The notes below the pieces were generated by a model, which saw nothing but the letters and a program-made list of their open reading frames with translations, did not search any database and was not told the origin of the DNA. Position numbers and translations under genes: made by a program. A stretch of 64,000 bases of DNA from Acanthosoma haemorrhoidale (lineage: Eukaryota > Arthropoda > Insecta > Hemiptera > Acanthosomatidae). The stretch spans positions 78,575,189 through 78,639,188 of the forward strand of contig OV884009.1 of the NCBI GenBank assembly GCA_930367205.1, written 5' to 3'. Position 1 is the first letter of the stretch. The number at the start of each line of letters is the position of its first letter. Positions 23,451-36,219 of the stretch are shown here, in pieces.

Positions 23451-25274
23451 TATGAAGGCCTACACTTGTTTTTGTCGCAACTGTTTTTTTCTCTTCAGCT
23501 TGCGTTTGTGTGTTACTTGTTGGCAGTTATCAACGTAGCCACTGCACTGGTCACAAGAATCAGTGTTGCCACTTTGAGAGGTTCTACAGTACCAGCGATC
23601 TGAACATGGTGGGGGGGGGGTGTTTCTGTTGTTTTGCGATCTTGTCAGTACCAAAAATCGGCAACTTTGCTTTATGATTACTAATTTCTTTTAGTCAATT
23701 TTACTGATCGATACACCATTGTGGAACATACCGTTACTGATCAATACAACATTGTAGAACATACTGCTGTGCTGGGAATATTTTAAAAATTCGTTTCCGT
23801 TTCTATCCCGGTTGAAATCTCCACTAATGATACAACTTTATTTAACATGGTATATTGTTTTCTTATGATATGATGATGATGGTATATTTTATCTTTCTTA
23901 AGTATGAGGAATGACTGAAAGTGGACTAGAATCATGGTTAAGACCCTAGATATAACTTTATTACAGGAGCCGATGTGCACGGGCCCCGATGATCTATCCG
24001 AATAATCCACGTGCCGCCAAATGGGGTGGCGGTCGATTTGCCGTGCTGCATGCAATTTCATGCTGGCTGAAGAAACAAAATCCCTTTTATCGGCATGAAG
24101 GGATAGGCCGGCCCCGATTCATTTATTATCAGCAACATCACAGCCTAGCCTCTGTGCAACGTCTCAGCTCATTGACATAATCAATCTTGATAGTTTTTGC
24201 AATTATTCAATAAACTATAGACTTACTGGTCCAAGGATCAATAAACATTTGATAAATTTGTTTTTTAAATCTATTATAAAATACTTTAATTATAAAATCT
24301 ATTTAATACTTACTTTCATCCTAAATATTCTACTATCCAGTATTTGTCACAGGTGGAGATCACACAAGATCTTTGGCATTCAAGGAAAACTAACCAATTT
24401 ACATTGTCTGACTTTTTTAATTGTTAAATTCACTACAAATTTTATTATTTAAAATTTATTAGTACCCGTGATCACCATGAGGATTATAACAAACAGAATA
24501 AATAATTTGGAAGAAACTACTTGGTACTTAATGTTAGTTAATAAAAAAGGTAATAAATATTATACATTAGCTTTGTTAAGAGTATATCTTTTTGTTATAA
24601 TCAGTGTTTCAACAATTGATAAAACTTTTAAACAACTAAATTAATATTAAAAACCTAGACTGGATGTAATATCCGATTCCTTTTTTTTTCGCTACATAAA
24701 TCATTGTTTATGAACATATCTTTGAAGTTAATTGATTGTTTGACGCGTCCTTACTACCTATGAGGAAAAAAACAAAACTTTAGATCTTATGTAGATTATG
24801 AGCTAGGACGTGATTGAGAAAACTTTAAATTTATCAAAACAGGCACTATTTATTTTAAGTTTGATTTGTTTTTTGTATTTATTTGCAGTCCTTGCGTTTT
24901 AATCAAACATCAGCATATTTTAAGCTGCAGTTGAACATATCATTAAAATGATGATAGATTAAAATATTTCTACTACCGCTATCGTAGACCACATAGAAAA
25001 ATAGAAAAATGAATGTAAGTGAATTCGGAACCTTCGTTAGGCACAAATAAAAAAAAAAATTATGTAATTTAGTTGTAAAAAGCTAAACTGCATTACCGAA
25101 AAATAAATTGTAGTTCAGTGTTTATTCTAACTTGGTCTGATATTTGAGAATATCATGACCAGGAACCCTCACATCTGGTAAGCATCTTCCCTTATGCTCC
25201 TAGGAGTGGGGATGAGATAAACGGGCAGTCTTAGCTATTCATTTACTAATAGTAAATGAAATATCACAGAGGAT
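23451..25274. other. Unassigned DNA
   Basis: A minus-strand frame at 23460-23654 begins MVLTRSQNN and is basic and cysteine-containing. MxxTRSQ starts are common in gag-like transposon proteins, but the frame is short and has no further motif. A G10 tract lies at 23608-23618. A GC-richer patch at 23970-24170 is unassigned. The rest is AT-rich. Confidence 0.35.
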
Positions 25275-25490
25275 TATATTTGTCCCGGCTCTTTCCCTAA
25301 GGACTTCTTTTGGGGATGAGTCAGGACTCACAGGAGCAAGTACCACTGTGCCTTTTGTCGATACACGGGTAGTTACTTGAATAAATAAGTAACAAATCTG
25401 ATTAAAAACCAAAATTAGGGTTTACTAGTAACTCGTGATCACCACCTACCGGCTACTTTGACTACCGTGGTCTGCCGTACCTCTTCATGA
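25275..25490 (+). repeat. SINE-like family C, copy at 25 kb
   Basis: Matches the reverse complement of 20215-20445. Landmarks in order: TTTGTCCCGGCTCTTTCCCT, AAGGACTTCTTTTG, AGTTACTTGAATAAATAAGT, AACAAATCTGATTAAAAACC and GTAACTCGTGATCACCACCT. The B-box equivalent is eroded. No ORF. Confidence 0.65.
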
Positions 25491-28400
25491 GCTGCATCAT
25501 GGATTTTTTTAAATACCTCACTTAAAAATTTCTTCAACTCATTCAATGAGGCTCCAACATGGCCATGGTGTAACTACGCCATGTCTAGAAGTTTCTGGGC
25601 TCAAATCATCACGAAGACCAACATTGAACGAATACAATAAACATAGGTGACTACACAGAAGGAATAAAGAGGTCGGCCTAGGCCAGATAGCTGGATGACA
25701 TCCAAAGTGTCCTAGGATGGCTGGTTTTATGGCCAGGGCGGACACTTCGGTCGAAATGTAGAGCAGGCCGATGGCCACTCTAGGAGACTCACGGCCTCTT
25801 GTGCCCAATAATAAATGGACACGGAGCCGAGGGGTCAATGCTGAATATTCAATGTCCAATGCCAAATTCAAGTGTCCTCAATCGCTGTCGATCAGTTTAT
25901 AGGCTTTCCCGCACAGATATGTGACCATTTTCAATTAGAAAAAAACTTTTTCAGAACATTTCCAGCTCAACGCTCATAGATTTTGATTATCATTTAAAAT
26001 AGAAGTGACGTCAAATATGAGCTTTTTTCCTATTTCTTCCTGCTTCATGAAAAAATTGTAAGTTTTAATTACTATTGATATCACGAACTGAGTTAGCAAT
26101 TTTCCAAAAAACACACATAGGTATGTACATTATATATACAATTTTTAACATCCGAAACCTACCAGGTTTGATGTGATACTATTGTTTGTGCCCAGTAAAA
26201 TTTAAAGTAATATTAACCACCAGAAAGCTGTTGGTTCGCGAGAGTACTCTCCTCATCAAATAATAATTTTAGAGAATAAAATAGGTTTATGAAAACTCAG
26301 AATGAGTAATGACTCTCTCTCACTGCGATTATAAGAGGTAGTGAGTGCAAGATATTTAAGTTGTAGTATTGTATTTTAAATAACAAATTAATTAATTTAA
26401 TTGTTCTACATCGATTATAAACTAAAATGTATGTTTATGTATTTATTTTAACGAGATAAACAAATCAGAATTTTTGGAAGAACCCTTATGATTTCAAAAT
26501 TATTGAACCATTTTTCAGATTTGGACAGTCAATCGCCTTTACTCGAATTAAAGCAGTGCTTCTCCTTTTGGACTTATTAGAAATGGGAACCAAAGCTTCA
26601 GAAATTGCAGAGATTTGAGATTATGTTAAAATTACTAATTATTGAGCATATAATATTTTATAAATGTGACTATCAACATAAACAAAGGAACATCGATATT
26701 GTAAAAAAGGATAAAAAATGAAATAACGAGCGCACAAAGTTGAAATATACAATGTATATATAAAACTTAATACTGGCAATATTATAAATAAATCTTCAGT
26801 ACGTAAATGAAAAACATTATAAGCCGTTATATAATATACAGTAGTAAATTAAACGTAAGCTACACCAAGCAGTTGAACCGAAATGAAATTTAAAATTACC
26901 ATAAGAAGAAAATTCTAAAATTATGTATTTTGTATAAAATACAGTTAGAAAAGAAATACCATAGAAAGACAAAGGTGAAATACGAAAATAACAAGTATAA
27001 CGCAGATAATTTCATAAATAACCCAAGTAACGAATATCTTTAACATGCATGACAATGAACAATGAATACCAAGACATGCAAACAAAAACAATAAAAGCTT
27101 AGTGGGAAAAAATAAAAAGTGGTGAAATCATACGTGTACCTACAAAAATTCAAAGATTTAAGAAAAAAGCCTATTTTTTCCGTATTTGATACCAACAGTT
27201 GGATGATAACTTTATTATGATTACTTTTTTTTTGCACAAGCGCTCTAAGCATAACAGGTAGCAGAGCTACAGAAAGCCCTTGTGTATAAAAAAAGTAATT
27301 TATGTTCTAACTGACGTAAAAATCTACTTTTTTCTGTGTCATTTGAAGTATTTTCCACAAGCAGCCAAAACATACTATCGCAGAAAGATTCTTTATACAG
27401 AATGGCCCAGGAAATAAAAGGAAACAAAATGGCCTTTATAGAATTAATATAAAATCGTTGGGAAGTCAAGAATCAGATCCTCGTTAGAATTATTTTCATC
27501 GGTGGTGTCTAATTGATAATTCCACCCTTTTTGTTTTAAATAATTTTAAACAACCTACAGGCGTCTTACCATACAGTCGCGCGTTAGTTTTCGTTAATCT
27601 ATGTCATCGTTCTTGATCGATGTACTTAAATTATTTTGGTACTAATTTACCGTGGTCTAGTCAATTTCTTTTGTATAAACAGGCCACAAAAAAAGTTAGT
27701 AATAGTAAAAAATATAGTAGTGATTGTTAAGAAGTCTGGCATACAGCCCCTATTTACTGCACAGAATTTGAAAAGCGAACATCCAAAGATTTAGATCTAG
27801 AATTTATGGGTCTGCACCTTCCTGTGCAAACAATACGATGATCGATTGCAGGATAGCCATAAATAATCACGAAGACCTAACCACCAACCAAGACACTAAC
27901 TTTACTTTTGACCCGAAGTTGTTGAATCTTCATTGACATTTTTCTTTGGAACATGAACAACGCAAATATGTTTTAACTATATTCTTATTTTTCATATGAA
28001 CTTAATAAATAATATAAAGATCTATATTCGCTGTAAGACATCAGTGAAGAACATATCAAATCAAAGGCCTCAAGTCTCTCAAATTCGAATATTTATAATT
28101 CTTCGAGACATTGGTCCTTCCCATTTAAACATTTTCTGGACTGAAGTTCTACAATGCTCATTACAATAACCATCTATGAATTTTATAACACATCATTAAT
28201 CTTTCAATTAAAAAAACAAAACTTATTCACAATATAAAACGAATCATAACGCAATTAAGCCATTTTACAACAGATTACAATTCATTAATTCTAACCCAAA
28301 ACCGTATCAGTTTTACAGAAAAGAAAAATAATATTACGAGAGATGAATAATTGAATAAAATAAAAAAATTAATCGGTAATTAAAATTTCTAATTCTAAAA

Positions 28401-29030
28401 TTTTCGATCGATGATTTTGAAACATATTTCCAGGCTTGAAAACAATTTATTCACAAAAGTCAATAAGGACGGGTATCGCTTGAGAAAAAACCCTCAAATA
28501 AAACCGTTGTTTATTTTTTTTTCTGGGGGGGGGCTGGAATTTATTCACCCAAGAAATATTCGTTGTTTTTCACGAATTATGTTACCGGTCTACCTCTTTG
28601 ATCATCGGGCTTATGACATGCGACACCTTAAATCCCGTTACCTCCCTTTCATCCCTTCAGATCCAACATTCACCTTTCCGCTTCTATATATAACCTGTAG
28701 TACTTTCTCGCTGTACGCCCTTTGGCGTGCTGCCCTACTATTGGGCTCACTTGGGGGTGAGCACTCAATCCGACGGTACCTTACCCTTCGACCATGGTTT
28801 GTCTAGCGGCCTTCGGCGTTTCCCAAAGGTAATAAATATTGATCTGTCTCGGCTATTCCCTATGTATTGAATTACATCCAATAAATATATTATATACGGA
28901 TTACGTCACATTAAATAGAGCACATCGATCCACACCACCATTATGCCTTTTCTGTATATTTCTGTTCTCGATGATGACACATAATGGGCAGAGAAGCTTG
29001 AAAAACATGCACAAGGATTGATAACCAGCA
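25491..29030. other. AT-rich DNA with two unassigned frames
   Basis: A 110-codon minus-strand frame at 25539-25871 sits in GC-richer DNA and could be eroded transposon coding sequence, but no motif is clear. A 131-codon plus-strand frame at 28411-28806 includes a G9 tract (near 28526) and is likewise unrecognised. The remaining ~2.5 kb is AT-rich with short frames. Confidence 0.35.
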
Positions 29031-29690
29031 TTTTTTTTTTATCAAACTTCTTTATTGTGATAAAATAACAATCTACCTTATTGGGGAATAAGTGATTGTG
29101 ATAAATATTCTTATTCATACCATATTTACAATTTTCATTCCCTCGCTCATTCATACACTATTTACAAACACCCCAGAGACCTCCCAAATCCACATGATTG
29201 TCACCTCCCTCGCATGCGAAAGAGGAAGCGGAGTCTTGGGAAGTCCCCCGTTAGCCGCGTCATTGGATACGAGCCAGTGAAAGCTGACCAATACCGCGAG
29301 AGCCACAGACGCTCAGGAAATTATTGGAGAAACTGGGCATTGTCAGGACTCCCACTGTCACGTATTTATAGCAGGTCACGAAGCCACTGCTACTTTAGTC
29401 TCCGTTGAGGATTATAGGAATGAGTTGTGGAGTGTAATGACTATGCTACGGGATTAGGGTGGTTGGATAGGTTACTATGGAATTTCATGAACTTGGAAGG
29501 GATGAGTTCAAGAATGTAGGGTCCCTTAAGATCGTTATGAAGGGTTTTGTTGCTGATGTAATAAGGGGCATTTTCGATTGTTCTCAGGACTTATGATTGA
29601 AAGCATTGTTTATGTTCGACTTTTTTGCTGTCCCAGCTTGCTCTATTGGTTTAAGTATAACTTTGATAACCAGAATTAATGAAGGGCTTG
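29031..29690 (-). mobile_element. Jockey family A, 3' end
   Basis: The plus strand starts with poly-T then CTTTATTGTGATAAAATAAC, the reversed 3' terminus, and runs through the whole family A 3' UTR and into the coding tail. On the minus strand the tail includes a broken frame, where TTGATTACATCAGCAACAAA corresponds to the PWYVTNKTL-type region. The match to 62047-62690 fades near 29690. A 103-codon plus frame over the end (29597-29908) is antisense and not meaningful. Confidence 0.85.
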
Positions 29691-31129
29691 AACGGTGCTT
29701 TTTATTACTCTTTGTTGTTATTAAAGGGTTTATTCTGTATCTGCGGTCACTAAATGTGTCACTTCAGGGTGGCTTGAATAAGTATTACCGAAAGAAACAT
29801 GATAATTTGGGCATTCCAACCCGGGACTATTGTGACCATTGGCCGAGTGCTTCTTATCTCAGCTATCCTAAATCGAACAACAGCCAAGAAAATATCAAAT
29901 CTCTTTAGCTACGCTCTCAACCGACCTCAGACAAAAATCCACAGAGCAGTACTTCAGAGAATTCAATAATGTAGTATTTAAGTTTCAAATTCAGACGTAA
30001 GCAGCGGGGACAATGCATAAGCACATGGTATCGTCAGATCATACTTGTAAAACATTGTATGTTTGTCTGTACAAGTCAAAAGCGAATTTTTAATATGATG
30101 TGGAAATATTTTTATTTTTATAACCAATCAATAACCCGTCATTATTTGTTTAGATGTTGCTCTTAATTTTAACATAATAGTATCAGGTGGAACTATAGCG
30201 TAAAATATCATCGACCTATTACTCAAATGGGGATTGCAAAGAAGTCGCGAACATGACATTTTTCCGTAATCACAGTCCACTAATTGCACATTATATATTA
30301 TTAACCACGACGTCAAGATCTTTTAATCATATCATACTCAATATGAATAGTATTTCGGTGTATACATACATACATAATAAAAGAATATAATAAATCAATC
30401 CTATGATTAATCAGCATAAAAAAATATAATACCAGATGAGAAAATAAAATTCTACATAATTATGTAGTTATTAACAATAAAATTTGTTTCTACTACTTTG
30501 TCAGGCTCAGCAGATGTTTAAATAGCCTCAGTTTTGAAGATTCACACGGGAAAAATGATTTCGATGCCTGACTATGAAAGTGGTAATGTTTATAAGGGCA
30601 CACAAATGAAAGAATATTTTAGCAGCGTCGTAAAAACATCTTCACCAGCAATTTTTAAGGTATATTCTAGATAATAGAATAATGAACATGAGAAAAATAA
30701 ACATGAATATAATAAATCTACTATGAATCCCATTTACTTATCAGCTTTTACTTACTAAGTGTAGTAGCATAAAAAGGCAATAAAATGAATGCCCACTAAT
30801 TTATTGGTGATTAAAAAACAACTGAATTTTCCTGAAAATACCGGAACAATACGAGAACCCCTGTTTGGCAATGATAAGCGAAGTACATTGGTGAGGGAGA
30901 GAAACTGTTCACACAGCTTGACAGCTCAGTGATATCTTTCCAGTTGGAACAATGATTTCCACTCAACCATAAACTGCTTATTGTTTTGAGTGATTCACAT
31001 TAAGTGTCATTTGCCTGTGTCAATGCAAAGTAGCATGCCATTCAACGCTCTGATATCTAACCTAGATACGCTTTGGTAATTGCTAAAATTAAATCCATTA
31101 TTAAAATATACAAAATAATATATACGAGT
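29691..31129. other. AT-rich DNA, one possible repeat D relative
   Basis: At 30120-30340 the order TTGCAAAGAAGTCGCGAACA, then CGTAATCACAG, then TATTAACCACGACGTCAAGA resembles the layout of repeat D (4237-4620) at lower similarity. No coding motif elsewhere. Confidence 0.35.
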
Positions 31130-31964
31130 AGTGTCTTCCAATAGGGACTTTTGAACTTTGACAGTTGATAGCGGCCATATTATTGAAGCTGCATCTGTCG
31201 AATTAGCTGTTGTTTATTCAGTCTGTTTCGCCAAATAACCTTGGATGGATATAGCGTCCATGTGGCTGATGATGATAAAATTGTTTTATCAATATGAGTG
31301 TTCTGTTCCGCGGACTTCGCCCATTTTACGGTCCCCATAACCGTCCTACCCAGAGGACTATTCGCAGTGTGGTGGATAAGTTTTAATCCACTGGTTCAGT
31401 AAACAATCAAACCACATCCGTACGTCGACGAAAACATCGTCGCTGTCCGCGAGAGTGTGCAGGACAATCCGAGGCAGTCGATTTCGCGTCGCTCACAAGA
31501 ACGCGGTCTTTCGCAGACCAAAACTTGGCAAATTTTGCGTCGTGACTTGGGGCTGCACCCGTACAAAATTCAACGGACCCAGAACCTGAAGGTAAACGAC
31601 CATAGACAACGACGTGTGGTCTTCTCACGTGGTGGTGATGTGAACCGGCCACCGAGATCGTGCGATTTGACCCCGTTAGACTTTTTCTTGTAGGGTTTTC
31701 TTAAGCCGCAGGTCTATGCAAATAAGCCACAAATCACAGCGGTCCTCAAAGCCAATATAACCCATGCCATCGGTCAAATTCGGTCTGATTTATGCGCCAG
31801 TCTTGCGCGCCACCAAGCAAAGCCGCGGTAAACATTTGCATGATATTATATTTCATACGTTATGGCATTAATATGCCTTTCAAACAATAAAAAATTTCGA
31901 TGATATCTCACACACACTTTGTTTTATTTAAATTTAAAGATAGAAAGTGCCTAATGAAAGACCC
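31130..31964 (+). mobile_element. Mariner-like element 1, internally deleted
   Basis: Imperfect terminal inverted repeats: AGTGTCTTCCAATAGGGACT at 31130, and on the minus strand from 31964 GGGTCTTTCATTAGGCACTT, similar over about 33 bp. The coding remnant holds an N-terminal HTH section (TIRSVVDKF then STGSVNN, broken by stops), then VRESVQDNPRQSISRRSQER and LSQTKTWQILRRDLGLHPYK, then a junction near 31625-31650 and PPRSCDLTPLDFFL. The first two catalytic Asp regions are deleted; only the third (CDLTPLD) remains. The C-terminus reads on through KPQVYANKPQ. The piece is a non-autonomous derivative of the IS630-Tc1-mariner superfamily. It is flanked by TA on the left only. Confidence 0.85.
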
Positions 31965-32009
31965 TCTGATCGCACTGCCGGTGTAACCAGAGAAGCAAAG
32001 ATCAAGAAT

Positions 32010-32285
32010 ATGAACGTTCTTCTTGAAGAATCTTGCCATGGCCTTAGTAAAACTACAACTGATGAGCATTTTGAACATTCCAGCTTTGCTTCTTCAATTC
32101 CGTAAAGCAGCCATATGTCATATTCTAAAAATAGAAAATGATTTTCAAACATAATAAACCACTACTATCAGCAGAAAGATGCACCTTCTGTACTAGCCCC
32201 AAGGACATAAAATCTAAATTTAAATGCACCATCTGTAAAAAACTCATTTGTGTAGAGCATCAAAAGAAAATACTTCCTACATGTT
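32010..32285 (+). mobile_element. piggyBac-like transposase C-terminal remnant
   Basis: Reading across frame breaks, the end gives CTFCTSPKDIKSKFKCTICK followed by KLICVEHQKK and a final Cys. The Cys pairs, the CxxCxxxxCxxH arrangement and the position at the protein end match the C-terminal cysteine-rich zinc domain of piggyBac-family transposases, which binds the transposon end. Upstream a degraded frame (AMALVKLQLMSILNIPALLL) fits the linker before it. The catalytic DDBD domain is not visible. It starts only ~45 bp after the end of mariner-like element 1, so the mariner may have inserted into or beside it. Confidence 0.7.
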
Positions 32286-33994
32286 AGTAAATCTATTTAT
32301 TTATATAAATAGAATGTTTTGTTTACTATCATTACTAGTTTTTAGCAACAAAACATATAAAATTATTTGAGTTATTATTGATAACTGTAACAAGTCTGGC
32401 CGTTTCGATAATAAATCTATATTGCTTGATGTCCTCACCTTAAACGAGCTGAGAAAGCTTTTAAATTAATCAAAAGTGTTTGTCACACGTTACAATTTTT
32501 TTGGGGCTATTCCTATTGTAGGATAGTTAATAGTTAGTTACAGTACCTGGGAGTGTTTCAAAATCTGCGATGGAAATTTTTTAGCAATCGGTGTTACGAA
32601 CGCTATCGTGTAGCTCGTACATGAAGACAGGCAAAAGACGGTTCAAAGACTCATGCAAAGTAAAGCCTCTTTCTTCAGGCATGGCAATTAAATAACCATT
32701 TAATCCCGAGTGAAGATTAAATTTCCTGAAAACATTTAAATAATTTCAGGGCAATTGTGAACAGGCTTATGAAAAGTGGTGCACTAGAAGAAAAAGCTTT
32801 TGATTAAGGACTGTTTTCCTACGGCGTTCCCTTCTATTCACCACCTCCTCCAGGGCTCAGGCCCTCAAAAGAATACTTGACATCTGGTGAGTGCCCTTAC
32901 CTTGCAGCTGAAAGATAACTAGGTTCAAGCATAATTGACCCTCTGAGCTTCCTACGGTACGGAAGGGAAAAAAATGAAATTATATTACTACCCACTAGCT
33001 CCCCTCAGCTCTTATATTTGCGCAATCACATTTATGCATGTCGAATAGGCCAACTCATGCACGGATACTCAAATGTGCAGTCACAATGAAAATTATTAAT
33101 CTAAGAATGTAAAAAGAAATATATATGAAAGGCTTAAGTATACAAGTCACACGAGGTCATATACAAGAAGAAGAAGTTGTTCTCACAACTTGTAAGAAGA
33201 AACTTTAGGTACTGTCTTCGTATCGTCTGACTGTATTTTCGTGTACACTTTACACGGAAAGAGTTGTTAAATTTTTTCAACTTATCCGAAATTTGGAAAT
33301 ATCTCACAAAACCTCGAAATAAGCATGAACCGAAAAATAAATCGAGCCGTTTTGCTAACTTTAAAAGGTCCTAGCTCAGAATTCCTTTAAAATTTGAAGT
33401 TTCAATTTATTTCCCGTAATATAGGGGGAAAGACTTTCACCAAAAAAAAATTTCAACGTTACATCAAGATAAAACGAAACTACATGTCCTGCCTACCAGT
33501 TGGCCTCTTGATATCGCTACCATGCACATGTATAAGATACATAATTGCCATGTTTAATACCATAAAACCATTAAAAAACGTTGAAAAATATCTCTGTAAG
33601 CGCTGTAAAATAATAATAAAAGTTAAATAATTAAAAAAAACACGGTAATAAAAGTGAATGTAAGACAATTAATCTGTGTGTGCGGGCATCAATGACCCTT
33701 TGTGATTGACATCCTCTGAACAGCCAAAACAAAAATGACGATACTACAAAAATTAAAGCTTGACAAGAAAACAATATAAACAACGCATTTGATGTTCTTC
33801 AATCCAATTTCAGTGGGTTTTTTTTCTTAAATTAATGATCCGGTTGATATTGATTCTTTGCTTTTTATGTCGTATAATAATTATTTATTTTTTAAAATAT
33901 TCATTTCGTAATTGATTGTTTCTAAGCATACCCGATAAAAGGCACAGACAATATATTATTCACTCTCTGCACAGATCCCGTGGTCAATCTCCTG
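32286..33994. other. AT-rich DNA, nothing firmly recognised
   Basis: A segment at 32840-32970 shares the order CTTGACATCTGGTGAGTGCC with CCTCACATCTGGTAAGCATC at 25168, so a further dispersed repeat may be present. The longest frames are under 80 codons. Confidence 0.35.
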
Positions 33995-34430
33995 GCTTGA
34001 CTCTAGACAGATTCCTAACCTTCACAGAACATATCAACAGGAAAACGTGCAGAGCAAAAAAACAACCATAAACAATAATCCCAGCTAAGCCCCAAAAACA
34101 CACTTATAAATCAGATAACCTATGCTTCACCAGTATGGAGCTGCTTTTGCAAAACTAACTATAGTAAACTTGAAAGAATCCAAAACCTACGAAAGCGTGT
34201 TATCAATAACTAAAATTAACCACTATGCTCGACAACTTACAACTCTCGACAATTCAAGAATGTTTCCGTTCTATACATATTTTTACAAAACAAGCTCGAA
34301 ACGGAAAATCTCCTGTTGACCAATCGGTAACTATAAAACATTTTCTCAAAAGTTAATCTCATAAAAGACAAAACATTTGTTGCTAAATTAAAAACTTTCG
34401 AGCAGGGATCACAGCACGACATGTATACCC
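33995..34430 (+). mobile_element. Non-LTR (Jockey-type) ORF2 C-terminal remnant
   Basis: Broken frames give LDSRLTFTEHINRKTCRAKK, then ITYASPVWSCFCKTNYSKLE and RIQNLRKRVI, and then near the end KVNLIKDKTFVAKLKTFEQG. This follows the usual post-palm order of Jockey ORF2 (LGVxLDxxLTFxxHI, PxLxYxxPVW, KLxxxQNxxLR). It differs from families A and B, so it is a third Jockey-type lineage. Frameshifts between the blocks show it is dead. Confidence 0.75.
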
Positions 34431-35337
34431 GAAAAATCTTGATTACGATAACCTTAAAGATTATTTTAATTCATTCTTAAGTTTATTGCATCGTAAATAT
34501 TCTTACATTACTTGCAAACATTTTTATTTAATTTATAAATAAGGTTTTGTTGGGTTTTTTTTCTTGACATGGTTTCTATTATATTTTTACTACTATTTAA
34601 TAAAATTTGTACATAGTTCAAAGCCAATACAATAACATGGGAAGGTTACTGAAATTTACTAACAAGTTGAATTCTAAATTAAATTATGAATAAAGTATTA
34701 TTATCTATCTAAATAAAAATAAATCTTTGAAATAATGTTAGTATGCTATTATAATTGTAATTTGAATAAATAAATTTCTAAAACGAATTATTATTTCAGA
34801 GGAAATAGTGCAAAATTGAATATGATGTTAGGAGTGCAGGAGGAAGGAAGATATTCGAGAACAGCTGGTGATTAGGAACAGTGGAAAAGTTTTGAGCCAA
34901 ACCGTGACCAGTAAACTGAGCAAAGCTGTAGCCATAGCAACAGCGGATCGAGTACAAAACTTCCCCGCAGCTATGTAACCCTCATCTATTCCACAACTGA
35001 AACTTCGCTCCAACTTTTGTGGTATTAATGGTATTCGTTCATATTGCTGTAATTTGTTGAGCGTGATGGGATGTAAGCTGGGAAGAAACAATGCTCGGTG
35101 AAGTTTTCACTGGATGGTGTGAGATAGTCCATAATCTCTTCAGTCCAAGCCGTCAATGTAGGTTATCAATGAAAACGGTTCCATTGAAATGTACTTGTTG
35201 GGTATGAAATGTTTTGTCTTAAATCCTCTTTTAGCATTAAGTATAGATTTACTCCATACCGCTAGGTATATTATAGACTATGGGCTAATTATTGCATAAG
35301 TTGTCTGTGTTAGGGTAAGATTTATCATGTTAGGTTA
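34431..35337. other. AT-rich DNA, nothing recognised
   Basis: An 87-codon minus-strand frame at 34828-35091 is unrecognised; otherwise AT-rich. Confidence 0.4.
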
Positions 35338-36219
35338 AGGGTGACCCAGAATTAGCGCAAGATTTGAATTTGTCACCATTTGCGCAGTGAAATGCTGGCA
35401 ACCCTAGAAAACTACAATTTGACAGTTCAGGGTTGATAAAAATAGAGCGTTACACGATTGAACAACGTGTCTTTATTGTTGAACATTATCTCAAAAATAA
35501 TAAAATTTTGGCGGCCACAGAAAATTTCATACAAAATATGGTCGGAATAGTGTTTTGACTTCATGAACTGTGAAGAGATTAATTGAAAAATTTAGGGAGA
35601 CTGGATCAGTTGGAGACACTAAACACACTGGTCGTCCAAAAACAAGCCGTTCAAATGTCAATATCGAAGCAGTGCGTGAGAGTGTTGTTGAAAATCCAGG
35701 ACATCAATTCGGCGTCGTAAACACAGTTTTTTGTGCCGAGATTAGATGATATTGATGTGGCCAATATGTGGTTTCAACAAGATGGTGCCACATGCCATAC
35801 AGCCCATGAAACAATTCAAATACTGCATAAAAAATTTCCAGGTCGTGTACTCTCTCGTTTCGGTGATCAGAATTGGCCCTCTAGATCGTGTGATTTAACA
35901 CCTTTAGATTTATTTTTATGGGGTTATTTGTAGTCAAAGGTGTATGTCAACAAGCCCACATCCACCCGTGCATTAAAAGAGGAAATTCAACGCTGCATCA
36001 ACGAAATTCAACCACATTTATGCCAAATGGTCATGGAAAATTTCGACAAAAGAGTGCGTATGTGCCAGCAAAGTCGCGGAGGCCATTTGCCCGATGTGTT
36101 ATTCCATAAATAACCCTATCCTATTTACATTATGATTCAATAAAAAAATAACAACAAAAATACTAAAAACTGTGTTTTCTATTTAAATCAAATCTTGCGT
36201 TCATTCTGGGACTCCCTAT
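35338..36219 (+). mobile_element. Mariner-like element 2, internally deleted
   Basis: Terminal inverted repeats of about 33 bp: AGGGTGACCCAGAATTAGCG at 35338, and on the minus strand from 36219 AGGGAGTCCCAGAATGAACG, both followed by CAAGATTTGA. The coding remnant starts with ERYTIEQRVFIVEHYLKNN (about 35444), then the HTH segment TVKRLIEKFRETGSVGDTKH after a frameshift, then VRESVVENPGHQF. A deletion near 35715-35730 removes the first catalytic Asp. The second (FQQDGATCHTAH) and third (RSCDLTPLD) remain, about 36 residues apart. A TAG replaces a codon after LFLWGYL. The C-terminal end and a polyadenylation-like ATTCAATAAAAAAA follow. It belongs to the same superfamily as element 1, but the TIRs differ, so it is a separate family. 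Confidence 0.88.

Noticed and set aside
23460..23654. 64-codon basic Cys-containing frame starting MVLTRSQ
   Set aside because: A gag-like start but too short and without a second motif to call.
25539..25871. 110-codon minus-strand ORF in GC-richer DNA
   Set aside because: No motif; GC-richness alone suggests former coding DNA but not which.
28411..28806. 131-codon plus-strand ORF
   Set aside because: No recognisable domain, crosses a G9 tract and low-complexity DNA, no splice or promoter context.
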